A stretch of DNA of 64,000 nt from contig CANQWM010000007.1 in assembly GCA_947627535.1 (NCBI GenBank), positions 48,523-112,522 on the forward strand. Direction: 5' to 3'. The position numbers and the translations under genes are program-made. The stretch is from an uncultured Acetatifactor sp. GTDB lineage: Bacteria; Bacillota; Clostridia; Lachnospirales; Lachnospiraceae. How positions within the stretch are numbered: the first letter of the stretch is position 1; every line of letters starts with the position of its first letter. Shown here piece after piece: positions 35,901 to 44,888 of the stretch. The notes under the pieces are model-generated. The model had not been told where the DNA came from. It saw only the letters and a list, made by a program, of their open reading frames with translations, and did no database searches.

Positions 35901-36527
35901 ATCGAACCCGGCGCCCCGTTCCAGAACAAGCTCTTTTTCCTCCAGCAGAAAATCAACCTTCTGTTTCTTATTGACCTGGACCAGAAATTCTTCCACGCTC
36001 TGCTCCATGCCCTCATAAACAGAAAGCGCCCTGTAGTCGTCCGCAAACTGAATATCGCGGCCCGAAAAGACGCCGGAAAACTCCGGCGAATAATAAAGCT
36101 TCACCGCCTCCTGCCAGCTGCTCTTGGCCAGGTTGGCAAAATGAAACAGGTTCCGGATCGCCCCCACGGAGGATTCCACCGTCCTGTATTCCACAGTGGC
36201 CACAAAGGGGATATAATATTCCCCCCGGTTGCTCACGATGAAAAAACTGCCCTTTACTACATCGCCTTCCTCAAGCTCCTCACCGTGAAAACAAAAGAAG
36301 ATTTCTTCCCTCTCTCCCACAAATTCCCTGGTCAGGCATTCCATCCGAAGATCCGACGACATCACCGTTCCCGCAGCGTAGGCGCCTTCGGACGCATAGA
36401 CAAAAAAGGATCCCTCGTACCTTTCTCCCCGGCAGAGGGAAATTTCTATTTTTGAGCAGGAAAAATCAAGAGAACCGTTGGCATAGTCAAAGTTTCCCTC
36501 CAGGATCTGGTTTATGATCGTCTGCAT
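32958..36527 (-). CDS. DUF5717 giant protein
   Basis: 1189 residues. The first ~300 residues are beta-rich (LDFSCSKIEISLCRGERYEGSFFVYAS), the next ~450 are helical hairpins resembling TPR or other alpha-solenoid repeats (e.g. AARLFQAQMLITEERFNEAGW), and a mixed region (~700-800; YNDYTIVF-type strands) precedes another helical stretch. No signal peptide or transmembrane helix is seen. The family is common in Lachnospiraceae and uncharacterised. AGGTGAG lies 5 nt before the ATG at 36527. No promoter was recognised in the 144 bp after the ABC permease gene. Confidence 0.85.
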   Translation of the reverse strand: MQTIINQILEGNFDYANGSLDFSCSKIEISLCRGERYEGSFFVYASEGAYAAGTVMSSDLRMECLTREFVGEREEIFFCFHGEELEEGDVVKGSFFIVSNRGEYYIPFVATVEYRTVESSVGAIRNLFHFANLAKSSWQEAVKLYYSPEFSGVFSGRDIQFADDYRALSVYEGMEQSVEEFLVQVNKKQKVDFLLEEKELVLERGAGFDAGGVAERELTVIRNGWGFTKLFIECRGDFLFTEKEVLTDDDFLGNYCRLPVFIDGNLCERGTHFGEVCLYNCYVTLTVLVTVKNGGAAAVRPERSRKKIMAQLVEAFLAFRMKKTGTAAWLKESGALVERLAARNENDAAARLFQAQMLITEERFNEAGWILDHVSELLEHGEGDGALTAYYLYLTTLIHRDGKYVDRVSAEVEQIYRRDTSDWRTAWLLLFLSQDYQKSAQSRWAFLERQFGNGCRSPLLYFEAVSMINGNPALLRKLEPFELQALWYGARQDILKPETVEQLLYLTGKVREFYPVLYRILVKLYEGKSDVRILQEICTLLIKGSRTDKKYFEWYKAGVNAKLRITNLFEYFMASLDLGVVQELPKTVLMYFSYQNNLDYEHSAFLYDYIVQRADKLGEIYDVYRPRIEQFVLEQIRKERINRPLADLYTRFLEPGMIDGETCGPLSRLLFAHLIRVEDTRLRKVYVYQRGNLYPAEYTLSGGETWVALYGNDYTIVFEDAWKNRFVRTVEYTLEKLMLPGKYIRLLTPYLKQSAALDIYLCENEREEEEVSQESVQRMLRVLDSGCAQPYVRRDLYLRILRYYYETDDMRSLDEYLSRIPAEDLTAADRNDVVRYMTLRGCYELARPLLDRYGPYFVDAKVLVRLIGPMMERANMVEDPVLTAAAVYVFNRQKYDGIVLEYLCRYYRGMTKHMRDIWKAARDFGVDCYRLSEAILIQMLYSGAFVGEKMEIFHYYVSQGAKPEVEEAFLSQCAFDYFVRERVTDSDVFREIRHMYLRGEPVQRVCRLALLRYYAENPDELQKDAVSTVEDFLRELMAEGIHLKCFREFKALSWVQQELADKTVIEYKAAPGSRACIHYVITREDGGSDDYISEYMREVYGGVCFKEFILFFGESLQYYITEEREGDSQLTESGTIQMHDTHGEEGDSRYRLVNDIVISRTMEDMDTMDNLLEEYYRKDYLNGRLFRLK

Positions 36528-36671
36528 TCCCACTCACCTGCTTTTCCTTTCGATTCTTCCTGTTTCCGGCCCGCCCCCCAAAGCGCTTTCCCCGGAACCC
36601 TTCCCAAAATTTCTTCTATTTTTCCGCCGCCTTTTTCCCGTAAAATGGCCGCCCCGTTTTGCCGGCGCATC

Positions 36672-37532
36672 TTATTCCAGATTGAGCCTTCTTGAGATCA
36701 CATGGCAGGAGACCGCGTAGCATCCCACGGCAAGAAACACGTCGATAACAATCGAAATAAGGAGGCTGGAATTCAGATATCCAAAAATGTCACCGTTCCT
36801 GCCAATCGCCGCCACCGCGTAACAGACTCCTCTCGACAGAGAGGTCAGGATCCACCTTGCGATCATGATCCCCACATAGCACACCACAGCCATCAGCACC
36901 CGGTTCTTCGCAAAAAGCTGTCCAAGCGAAATCGCGCCGAACAGGATGAGCAGGCTGGAGGGGACGCCCAGGATCAGGCTGAAGCAAAAGAGCGCCATCC
37001 AGGAAGCCCCGTTAAAAGACAGCTCCCCAAACACCGTCCTCAGCTCTTTTGACACCTCCGCCCAAAAATCCCTCATATGTCCCAGGAGCCAGAAGACGCT
37101 TTCCCCGGAAAAGGCGGATATCATGGCCAGAAAGAACACCGTCACGGAAATTATCATGGCAATATAGATCAGGTAAACCCAGATGGAACCCATGGCGACC
37201 TTGCTGAACACGATCTGGTGCCCCTGCACAGGCAGCGTATGGAGCAGATATCCCTCGCTTTTGTATGTGCTCCTGTAAAAGTGCACCATCAGATAGAGAA
37301 AGGCCGCGTAAAACGCACCAACCAGAAGAAGAATGTACAACAAAATGGCCAGTACGCTCACAACATTCACCAGCGTTTCGCCGGCGCTCCCGCTTCCGCC
37401 CAGTATGTTCTTCCACATGGGCGCCTGAAAGATCAGCGCCCCCAGAAGGGTCGTGCCCCCGATGGCCGCCAGAAGCAGCAGACACACGCGGCAGGTGCTT
37501 TTCCATTCATATTTGAACAGTTTTCCTAGCAT
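36672..37532 (-). CDS. ABC transporter permease (six-helix, YtrC/ABC-2 type)
   Basis: 286 residues with six hydrophobic segments: about 17-37, 58-85, 115-140, 185-205, 212-232 and 255-275. MLGKLFKYEWKSTCR is the typical amphipathic start of this permease group, and SEGYLLHTLPVQ is a conserved loop for contact with the ATPase. The substrate is unknown; relatives export peptides or act in antibiotic stress. It overlaps the ATPase gene by 7 bp. The usual GntR repressor of such operons was not found nearby. Confidence 0.9.
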   Translation of the reverse strand: MLGKLFKYEWKSTCRVCLLLLAAIGGTTLLGALIFQAPMWKNILGGSGSAGETLVNVVSVLAILLYILLLVGAFYAAFLYLMVHFYRSTYKSEGYLLHTLPVQGHQIVFSKVAMGSIWVYLIYIAMIISVTVFFLAMISAFSGESVFWLLGHMRDFWAEVSKELRTVFGELSFNGASWMALFCFSLILGVPSSLLILFGAISLGQLFAKNRVLMAVVCYVGIMIARWILTSLSRGVCYAVAAIGRNGDIFGYLNSSLLISIVIDVFLAVGCYAVSCHVISRRLNLE

Positions 37533-38227
37533 GCAAACACCTCCCTGAAATATGCGTCAACGCTTTTCCCGTGCTGGCTGCGGATATTGTCCGCGGATGT
37601 ATAAAGCAGAAACCGTCCATCCCGCATAAAGATCACCTCGTCCAGGACCTGTTCAATATCACTGATCAGATGGGTGGAGATGAGAACCGAAGCCCCGGGA
37701 TTGTAGTTGTTCAGGATCGTCCGCAGGATATAATCCCTCGCCGCGGGATCCACGCCCGCAATTGGCTCGTCAAGCACATACAGATCCGCGTTCCGGCTCA
37801 TCACCAGAATCAGCTGCACCTTTTCCTTCGTCCCCTTGGACAACGTCCGCATCCTGGCGGACGGGTCGATGTTTAAGCCGCTCAGCAGGGCGTTTGCCTT
37901 TTCTGTGGAAAAATCTTCGTAAAAGTCGGAGAAATATTTCAGAACATCCCGGATCTTCTGATTCCCGGACAGATAGGTCCGGTCCGGCAGGTACGACACA
38001 TGCGCCTTCGTAAGCGGTCCCACCGGCTGCCCGTTGATCCTTATGCTTCCCCTGCCGGGAGTCAAAAGACCGTTCAGCATTTTGATCAGCGTGGTCTTTC
38101 CGCTGCCGTTGGGCCCGAGAAGCCCGATGATCCTGCCTCTGGGAAGCGTCAGCGTGATGTCGTTCACCGCAATGTGATTTGCATCATAGGCTTTTGTCAG
38201 CCCCGTAATCTCAACCAGTTCGCTCAT
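37526..38227 (-). CDS. ABC transporter ATP-binding protein
   Basis: 233 residues. Walker A LLGPNGSGKTTLIKML, signature-like TLSKGTKEKVQL (a non-canonical LSKGT instead of LSGGQ, common in the YtrB/BcrA groups), Walker B LYVLDEPIAGVDP, and the switch His in STHLI. The ATG at 38227 is chosen because the family starts at MSELVEITGLTKAY. It is the first gene of the minus-strand run that continues into DUF5717, and is divergent from the gene at 38414. Confidence 0.92.
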   Translation of the reverse strand: MSELVEITGLTKAYDANHIAVNDITLTLPRGRIIGLLGPNGSGKTTLIKMLNGLLTPGRGSIRINGQPVGPLTKAHVSYLPDRTYLSGNQKIRDVLKYFSDFYEDFSTEKANALLSGLNIDPSARMRTLSKGTKEKVQLILVMSRNADLYVLDEPIAGVDPAARDYILRTILNNYNPGASVLISTHLISDIEQVLDEVIFMRDGRFLLYTSADNIRSQHGKSVDAYFREVFAC

Positions 38228-38413
38228 AGGTTTCTCTTTCTCCTGATCCTTTCCCCGATTCCCCATTCAAACCCTGCGCAAAAGCCTTTGGCCGGCTCTG
38301 TCACATTACTGCGCCGGCTGCATATACTGACTGTAACAAAGCCCGGCGCCGCTTTGTCCGTTTTCTGCGCTGCGCGGGCATGCCGCCTGTACGCGGCAGA
38401 TTGAGAGGTATCT

Positions 38414-39721
38414 ATGCCAGACAACGAACTTGCAGCAGCACAGGAGACCAGTCCTTCCGACAACTCCAGCCCTTCCGTCAGCTCCGGCTCTTCCAGCGGT
38501 TCCATCAAGATCAGCGTGGTGTCGTCCCTGGGACTGCTCCCCATCGAAGGCGCTTCCGTCTCCGTCTCCTACACCGGGGATCCGGGCGAGCCGCTGACAG
38601 TGCTTACCACCGACAGCTCCGGCCAGACGCCGACGGTAGAACTGCCGGCTCCACCTGTAGAACTGTCTCTGGAACCGGAAAACACCGAACAGCCTTACTC
38701 GGAATACAACATTGAAGTGAGAGCGGAGGGATATGACCCCGTTCTCGTATCCGGCTCGGAAATCCTTGCGGGCCGTCTCTCCCTGCAGCCGATCCGCATG
38801 AATCCGTCGGAAGGCCCCGACGGCGACTCGGACCGGATTGTCGTAATTCCTGCCCACACGCTGTTTGGAGACTATCCCGCCAAAATTCCGGAAGAGGAAA
38901 TCAAGCCCTTGACGGAGTCCGGCGAGATCGTTTTAAGCCGGGTGGTGATCCCGGAATACATTATCGTCCACGACGGCGTCCCCAGCGATCCCACAGCGCC
39001 CAATTACTGGGTGCGCTACAGAGATTACATCAAGAACGTCGCCTCCTGCGAGATCTATTCCACCTGGCCGGAGTCCGCGATCTACGCAAATGTTCTGGCG
39101 ATCATGTCCTTTACCTTAAACCGGGTATATACGGAATGGTATCGGAACCAGGGATACGATTTTACCATTACCTCCTCCACCGCCTACGACCAGAAGTGGA
39201 TCTACGGAAGAAATATTTATGAGAACATCGACTACCTGGTGGATACCGTATTTGCCAGCTATCTGTCAAGGCCGGGGGTGCAGCAGCCCATCTTTACCTC
39301 CTACTGCGACGGCCAGCGGGTGACCTGCAGCGGGCTGAGCCAGTGGGGCTCCAAATATCTGGGCGATCAGGGCTACACCGCCATCGAGATCCTCCGGTAT
39401 TATTACGGCAGCGACATGTATATCAACACTGCCACCGCCATCTCCGGCGTTCCCTCCTCCTATCCCGGATACGCCCTGAACATCGGCGCCTCCGGCGACA
39501 AGGTCCGCCAGCTGCAGAACCAGCTGAACCGCATCGCGCGGAACTTCCCCGCCGTTCCCACCGTCACCCCGGACGGGATCTACGGTCCCGCCACGGCGGA
39601 AGCCGTCCGCGTCTTTCAGGGCATCTTTGATCTGCCCCAAACCGGCGTCACGGATTACGCCACCTGGTACGAAATCTCGGAGATCTTCGTGGGCGTCTCA
39701 CGGATCGCGGAACCGGGCTGA
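38414..39721 (+). CDS. SpoIID/peptidoglycan-binding-like protein
   Basis: 435 residues. Residues 1-40 are Ser-rich and disordered, without an obvious signal peptide. Residues ~45-130 look like a small beta domain (SIKISVVSSLGLLPIEGASVSVSY, then AEGYDPVLVSG). Residues ~190-350 resemble a SpoIID-type domain (YANVLAIMSFTLNRVYTEWY, CSGLSQWGSKYLGDQGYTAIEILRYYYG). Residues ~355-430 are a PG_binding_1 domain (GASGDKVRQLQNQLNRI, DGIYGPATAEAVRVFQ). It probably acts on cell wall or spore cortex. GAGAGG lies 5 nt before the ATG, in a leader that resembles those of the Pel-like operon. Confidence 0.82.
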   Translation: MPDNELAAAQETSPSDNSSPSVSSGSSSGSIKISVVSSLGLLPIEGASVSVSYTGDPGEPLTVLTTDSSGQTPTVELPAPPVELSLEPENTEQPYSEYNIEVRAEGYDPVLVSGSEILAGRLSLQPIRMNPSEGPDGDSDRIVVIPAHTLFGDYPAKIPEEEIKPLTESGEIVLSRVVIPEYIIVHDGVPSDPTAPNYWVRYRDYIKNVASCEIYSTWPESAIYANVLAIMSFTLNRVYTEWYRNQGYDFTITSSTAYDQKWIYGRNIYENIDYLVDTVFASYLSRPGVQQPIFTSYCDGQRVTCSGLSQWGSKYLGDQGYTAIEILRYYYGSDMYINTATAISGVPSSYPGYALNIGASGDKVRQLQNQLNRIARNFPAVPTVTPDGIYGPATAEAVRVFQGIFDLPQTGVTDYATWYEISEIFVGVSRIAEPG

Positions 39722-39733
39722 CCGCGGGGATCC

Positions 39734-40708
39734 TCAAAGCGCGTTCTTCTTGATAAAGTCGATCAGTTCATCCACCTGCGCAAAGGCAAGACCCACAACG
39801 GTATCCGCCGCGCCATAGTAGATCGCGATCCTGCCGGTCGCCGCGTCCGTAAGGGTCGCGCAGGGGAAGGTCACGTTCGGCACGTCTCCCACACATTCAT
39901 AGAGCGCTGTGGGATGGAAAATATAAGGCTTGCAGCGGTATTTCACCTTCCAGGGCTCGTTCTCGTCCAGAATGGCCGCGCCCATGGAATAGATCATGCC
40001 GTTGCAGGTAGTTCCCACGCCGTGGAAGATCAGGAGCCATCCCTCCGTGGTGAGAATGGGGATCGGGCCTGCGCCCACCTTGGTCCAGGCCCAGCCCTGC
40101 GCCTGCATCACATAGCGGTGATACCCCCAGTGCTCCATGTCGGGGCTCTGGCTTAAGAACATGTCACCGAAGGGCGTATGCCCGTTGTCGCTGGGCCTTG
40201 AGAGCATCATAAACTTCCCGCCGATCTTTTTGGGGAACATGACGCCGTTTCGGTTGAAAGGCAGAAAGGCGTTTTCCAGCTGATAAAATTTCTGGAAATC
40301 AAAGGAATACGCTACGCCGATGGTGGGCCCGTGGAAGGAATTGCACCAGGTCACATAATACCGGTCCTCGATCCAGCAGACTCTCGGATCATACCCACAT
40401 GCCACGCCGCACTGTTTCTCATTTTTGTCGTAAAGGGGCAGAGGATCCGGCTCAATGTCCCAGTGAATGGCATCGTCGCTCTTTCCAAGAAACAGATGCT
40501 GTTCCATCGCGGTGTTGTCGCTTCTGAAGATGCCTACAAAAGCACCGTCTTTCGCCACCACGGCGGAATTGAAAATGCTGTTGGAGCCGGGGATCTGGTC
40601 CCGCTCCACAATTGGGTTCTGGCTGTAACGCCATACAATGTCACAGCAGCCCGCAGGTCTGTCCTCCCAGGGAATGTTGGGTAAATTGTCTCCGATAATC
40701 GTCGCCAT
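39734..40708 (-). CDS. GH130 beta-mannoside phosphorylase
   Basis: 324 residues forming a five-bladed propeller. Asp107 in [17 protein letters not shown] aligns with the catalytic Asp of GH130. [19 protein letters not shown] and [18 protein letters not shown] are typical. These enzymes split beta-mannosides with phosphate, releasing mannose-1-phosphate. The subfamily and exact substrate are uncertain. GAGGAGG precedes the ATG. It has its own promoter and ends 12 bp from the convergent gene at 38414. Confidence 0.9.
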   Translation of the reverse strand: MATIIGDNLPNIPWEDRPAGCCDIVWRYSQNPIVERDQIPGSNSIFNSAVVAKDGAFVGIFRSDNTAMEQHLFLGKSDDAIHWDIEPDPLPLYDKNEKQCGVACGYDPRVCWIEDRYYVTWCNSFHGPTIGVAYSFDFQKFYQLENAFLPFNRNGVMFPKKIGGKFMMLSRPSDNGHTPFGDMFLSQSPDMEHWGYHRYVMQAQGWAWTKVGAGPIPILTTEGWLLIFHGVGTTCNGMIYSMGAAILDENEPWKVKYRCKPYIFHPTALYECVGDVPNVTFPCATLTDAATGRIAIYYGAADTVVGLAFAQVDELIDFIKKNAL

Positions 40709-40781
40709 AAGTAATCCTCCTCTTTTCCTGCCCTTTTCCGTTATGCCAGGCGCCGTTTTGCCCGGCTTTTTTATACAGAAA

Positions 40782-40810
40782 AATATACCATATTACTGGA
40801 AAAAGGTCAA
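40782..40810 (-). promoter_or_regulatory. Promoter of the GH130 gene
   Basis: On the minus strand -35 TTGACC (40805-40810), a 17-bp spacer and -10 TATATT (40782-40787). The leader then contains a GC-rich imperfect hairpin at about 40745-40766. Confidence 0.75.
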
Positions 40811-40846
40811 GATGGTCTCCCGGATGATTCCTTCCCCGCCGCGTTC

Positions 40847-42832
40847 TCAGGCGTAATACTGCGCCTGGGCATGCCAGAGCTCATAATACTTTCCCTTCTC
40901 ATCCGCCAGCAGCTCTTCGTGGGTGCCAATTTGTACGATCCCGCCCCTGTCAAAGACTGCGATCCGGTCGCAGAACCGGCAGGAGGACAGCCGGTGGCTG
41001 ATGTAAATGGCGGTCTTGTCCCCCACGATCCTGTCAAATCCCGAATAGATCTCCGCTTCAGCCACGGGATCCAGGGCCGCCGTGGGCTCGTCAAGGATGA
41101 TAAAGGGAGCATCCCGGTACAGCGCCCTTGCCAGAGCAATTTTCTGCGCCTCTCCCCCGGAGATGTTGACGCCGTCCTCGTCAAAGTTTTTGTAGAGGGG
41201 CGTATCCAGCTTTTTCGGCATCCGCTCATACCGCTCCCCAAACCCTGCCTCCACAAGGAGCCGCTCCGCCTTTTCGCCGTCCCAGGTTCCCGCACAGGCG
41301 ACGTTGCTTCCCAGGGACATTGCCAGCAGATGATAATCCTGAAACACTATCGAAAAAACATCAAGATACTGACGATAATTATATTTACGGATGTTGAAGT
41401 CGTTCATCACGATCTCCCCTTCCGCGGGATCGTACAGACGACACAGCAGCTTAATGAAGGTAGTCTTTCCGCTGCCGTTCATGCCCACCACGGCAAGGCG
41501 TTCTCCCACCTTGATTTTCAGATTGATATTTTTCAGCGCGTAAGCTTCGCTTCCGGCATAGCGAAAGCTGACATTCCGAAACTCGATATCGTATCTTTTG
41601 TCGCTGCGCTTTTCCACCGCAAGGCTCCCCTGATACATATCGTTTGGAATGTCAAAATACTCCAGGTAGTTTGCGAGGAACCTTTCGTTGCCCTTTATGC
41701 TTCCCACATAGGATATAATACTCTGCAGATTATTAAGGAGCATCCCGAGATATCCCACATACTTGATCACGCTTCCCACAGGGAACGCTCCAAGCGTACA
41801 GTAATAGCACACGATCAGGTAAGTACATGCCTGTGACAGAATTGAAGCCGCAGACACGGGCATGGAAACCCAAAAATCCATCATTGCCGCCTTGGAAAAA
41901 GCCTCAAGATGCTTCCGGCTGACTCTCCTCAACAGATCGGTAATAATCTGCTGCTGCCGATAGATACGGTTATCCATTCCGTTTGTCTGACATCCCATGG
42001 AAATTTTATTCTCCTCAAGCATCATTGCGCCGATCCCGTCCCAGTATGCCGCGCTTTTCCCGCTGTATACGGACCGAATCAGGACACTGAGCGCACTAAA
42101 CCCGAGCATGGCCGCAAAAAGAAGCAGACTTAAAGGCCGGAACGAAACGGCCGCCATCTGCGATACCATCTCCCCAAGGAGCGCCACGCTAAACAGCAGG
42201 CTGATGACGCCGGACATAATTCTAAGCACAAACTGTCTCATATATTCCACGCCATAGCCGTTTATATAGGAATTTTCCGTTATACTGCGCCGAAGTGTGC
42301 GGATGTCCGGATTTTCCATCTTGTCATAGTCCAGAGACAGTGTCTTTTTGTAAAGTCTCAGTTTTTCCTCATTGTTCAGGACTTCCAGCGCCTTCTCCAC
42401 GCGGTTTCCAAGAAACGCCTGCAGGCTCTGAATCAGAAGGCTTCCAAACAACGTCGTCCCCACAAGGAAGTACAGCTCCCTTCTCTCCCCGCCTTCGGCG
42501 AGCGCAGTCACGATCTGAGCGGACATCCAGAGCGTGAAATAAGGCATAGCCTCCCTGAACAGCGTCTCCAGAAAACACAGCGGAAAATATGCGGGATTGT
42601 AAGAGTGATATTGCCTGAGCGCCCTGAGGGTGACATTTTCCCTGCGGCTTTCTCTCCCTGTTTTTTTCTGGTCTTCCCCGGTTTTTATTCGTTTCTCTCC
42701 CGCTTTTACCCGCTTTCCTTCCCCGGTTTTTTCCTGTTTTTCTTCTCGTGCTTTTGCCCGTTTCCCTTTTCCGGTTTCTATTTGTTCTTCTCCGGTTTTC
42801 TCCGGAAATCCCCCCGGCTTTTTTCTAAGCAT
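40847..42832 (-). CDS. ABC exporter half-transporter with charged N-terminal repeat tail
   Basis: 661 residues. Residues ~8-65 are a K/E/G/R-rich low-complexity tail built from imperfect KTGE units. The membrane domain covers ~75-400 with six helices. The ATPase has Walker A VGMNGSGKTTFIKLL, signature ISGGEAQ and Walker B FIILDEPTAALDP. It probably pairs with the half-transporter encoded just upstream. The ATG at 42832 follows GGGAGGG by 9 nt and overlaps that gene by 8 bp. The cargo is unknown. Confidence 0.92.
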   Translation of the reverse strand: MLRKKPGGFPEKTGEEQIETGKGKRAKAREEKQEKTGEGKRVKAGEKRIKTGEDQKKTGRESRRENVTLRALRQYHSYNPAYFPLCFLETLFREAMPYFTLWMSAQIVTALAEGGERRELYFLVGTTLFGSLLIQSLQAFLGNRVEKALEVLNNEEKLRLYKKTLSLDYDKMENPDIRTLRRSITENSYINGYGVEYMRQFVLRIMSGVISLLFSVALLGEMVSQMAAVSFRPLSLLLFAAMLGFSALSVLIRSVYSGKSAAYWDGIGAMMLEENKISMGCQTNGMDNRIYRQQQIITDLLRRVSRKHLEAFSKAAMMDFWVSMPVSAASILSQACTYLIVCYYCTLGAFPVGSVIKYVGYLGMLLNNLQSIISYVGSIKGNERFLANYLEYFDIPNDMYQGSLAVEKRSDKRYDIEFRNVSFRYAGSEAYALKNINLKIKVGERLAVVGMNGSGKTTFIKLLCRLYDPAEGEIVMNDFNIRKYNYRQYLDVFSIVFQDYHLLAMSLGSNVACAGTWDGEKAERLLVEAGFGERYERMPKKLDTPLYKNFDEDGVNISGGEAQKIALARALYRDAPFIILDEPTAALDPVAEAEIYSGFDRIVGDKTAIYISHRLSSCRFCDRIAVFDRGGIVQIGTHEELLADEKGKYYELWHAQAQYYA

Positions 42833-44660
42833 GATTTTCGCCCTCCCTGTAATACCTGCTCTGGATTTCAAACAGTTCCGCGTATCGCCCGTTCTTTTTC
42901 ATCAGTTCCTCATGAGTGCCGGTTTCCGCAATGCCGCCGTCCTCCAGCAGGACAATCCGGTCGCAGAACCTGGTTGAGGCGAATCGGTGGGAAATATAGA
43001 CGGAGGTCTTTCCCCCGGTCAGAGAACGGTACTTTTGGTACAGGTTGTTTTCCGCTATGGGGTCAAGCGCTGCGGTGGGCTCGTCCAGGATCAAAATGGG
43101 TCCGTCCTTGTAAATAGCCCGGGCAAGCACAAGCTTCTGGAGCTCGCCGCCGGAAAAGTCCATCCCGTCGTCATAGATCCCTTTTCCAAGATGGGTATCC
43201 ATTCCGGCAGGGAGCGTTTTTACTTTTTCATAGATCCCTGCCGCCTCCATGGCCGACACCGCCGCTTCCCTTGCCATGGGCCGCTTCAGATCAACGCCGG
43301 CCACAAACTCAAAGACCGTGAAGGCCACAATGCGGATCTCCTGAAAAACTGCCGAGATCAGGGAATAATACTCCTCAATGTTGTATTTTTCGATGCTTGT
43401 ACCGCCCACCAGAATCTCCCCCTTCGTCGGAGCGTACAGGCCGCAGATCAGCTTGATCAGCGTGGTCTTTCCCGCGCCGTTTAAGCCCACCAGCGCAAGA
43501 CTTTCTCCCGGGCGGATCGTAAGATTTATACCTTTTAAGGTGTAATCCTGTGCGCCGTCATAACGATACCATACATCCTTCAGTTCGATTGAGACCGGCG
43601 CCGTCGGCAGAGGGCATCCCGCGCCGTGGTTGAATCGGTACGGATAGGCGTAAAAATCCCGGTAATAAGCGATCTTGTCAGCCCTGGTCCGCAGGATTGC
43701 CATATCCTTTATCATCCCCTGCAGCGACGACGCGATGCTTCCCGTCAGCCCGAAATAGAAAACAAATTCTCCCACTGTCATCCCGCCCTTTAACAGAAGC
43801 CCAATCAGGATCAGATAAGCTGCGCCGTTTTGAAAAAAGCTCATGAGGGCAGACAAAAGGGAAGCCCAGAATCCCCGCAGCCTGCACCGGGCGTTCCATA
43901 TACGGAGCCCTGCCTGATAATCCCGCATCATACTTTCAAGCCAGCCTTCCATTCCGTAAAGCTTTATGTCCTTTGCCGCCGGAAAATCCTCGGAGAGCCC
44001 CTGCAGATAATCCCTTTTCCGGATATCCTTCTCCCAGCGGTGCTTGTTTTTTTCATAATACGCAGGCTGCCAGCGGGTGGTAAAATAAGTCAGGACGGAG
44101 GTCGCAGCCAGCACCGGAAAGATTAACGGGTGCAGCGTGGCAATAAGGGCGCCATACGTGAGCATACCGCTCAGGTGCAAAAGCCCCTGAGACAGATCCT
44201 GCCAGCAAAACTCAAGGGCGCAGTTTCCGCCGCCCGCATCACCCCAGGCATATCCTGAAATTCTGCAGAAATCCTGCTTTTCCGTATTTTCATAATCCAT
44301 CCGGTAGTCTCCGGCCTCACTCATATCCGTCTGGTGTACGCCCGTGGCATAATACCTTCTCCCCTCACATTTCCGATTCAAAAAAAAGCCGAACTGCACG
44401 AGGAAAAAATCCGCCGCCAAAAACAGCGCCGTCACCGCCACAAGCTGCGCAAAGGAGGAACCCGCGCCGATCCGGTCGATCAACTCCTTGGAAAACAGTG
44501 AATTTACCAGCGGACTTACCACCGCTACAGGGATTCCCGCAAACAAAAGGAACTGATATTTTTTATCCAGCCGCCACTGCTTCCTCAGAGCCCAGGAAAA
44601 ACAACTGACGACGGAATAACCGCGCCCTGTTTTTTCTTTTTCTGTTTTCCCTCCGCTCAT
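42825..44660 (-). CDS. ABC exporter half-transporter
   Basis: 611 residues. Six transmembrane helices span about 35-330, and the ATPase domain has Walker A VGLNGAGKTTLIKLI, signature FSGGELQ and Walker B LILDEPTAALDP. Together with the 40847-42832 product it should form a heterodimeric exporter. Similar pairs export peptides, lipids or drugs. A GHKL kinase/LytTR regulator pair lies just upstream on the same strand, separated by a terminator. Confidence 0.93.
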   Translation of the reverse strand: MSGGKTEKEKTGRGYSVVSCFSWALRKQWRLDKKYQFLLFAGIPVAVVSPLVNSLFSKELIDRIGAGSSFAQLVAVTALFLAADFFLVQFGFFLNRKCEGRRYYATGVHQTDMSEAGDYRMDYENTEKQDFCRISGYAWGDAGGGNCALEFCWQDLSQGLLHLSGMLTYGALIATLHPLIFPVLAATSVLTYFTTRWQPAYYEKNKHRWEKDIRKRDYLQGLSEDFPAAKDIKLYGMEGWLESMMRDYQAGLRIWNARCRLRGFWASLLSALMSFFQNGAAYLILIGLLLKGGMTVGEFVFYFGLTGSIASSLQGMIKDMAILRTRADKIAYYRDFYAYPYRFNHGAGCPLPTAPVSIELKDVWYRYDGAQDYTLKGINLTIRPGESLALVGLNGAGKTTLIKLICGLYAPTKGEILVGGTSIEKYNIEEYYSLISAVFQEIRIVAFTVFEFVAGVDLKRPMAREAAVSAMEAAGIYEKVKTLPAGMDTHLGKGIYDDGMDFSGGELQKLVLARAIYKDGPILILDEPTAALDPIAENNLYQKYRSLTGGKTSVYISHRFASTRFCDRIVLLEDGGIAETGTHEELMKKNGRYAELFEIQSRYYREGENHA

Positions 44661-44783
44661 TTTTCCTGTCCTCCCGATCCGCTCTCTCCGTGTTTTTCAG
44701 GCGGCGCCCTGTTTCCTGCGCCGCCATCCCGTATCTTTCCGAATGTCTCGCGCCGCCATCCCTCTACCCTTCCGATGAATGGA

Positions 44784-44789
44784 AGTATA
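44784..44789 (-). promoter_or_regulatory. Possible -10 of the ABC exporter operon
   Basis: TATACT on the minus strand, 124 nt before the 44660 start. The -35 region falls within the terminator stem and is poor. Confidence 0.35.
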
Positions 44790-44799
44790 CCACACCAAA

Positions 44800-44855
44800 A
44801 TATAAAAAAGTGCAGTCTGATATCAAATGTCGAAAATTTGATGTCAGCTGCACTT
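44800..44855 (-). terminator. Rho-independent terminator after the GHKL gene
   Basis: A long stem: 44808-44828 pairs with 44836-44855 (about 19 pairs, one bulge). It is followed on the minus strand by TTTTTTATATTTT. The stem is unusually long for a terminator, so a second role as an operator cannot be excluded. Confidence 0.82.
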
Positions 44856-44888
44856 ATAAACCATATTTCACATCAAAGAACTGTCTTT

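Noticed and set aside
40741..40780. GC-rich hairpin followed by TTTTTT on the plus strand, considered a terminator
   Set aside because: Nothing is transcribed on the plus strand through this gap. On the minus strand it is within the GH130 leader, and the stem has a mismatch.
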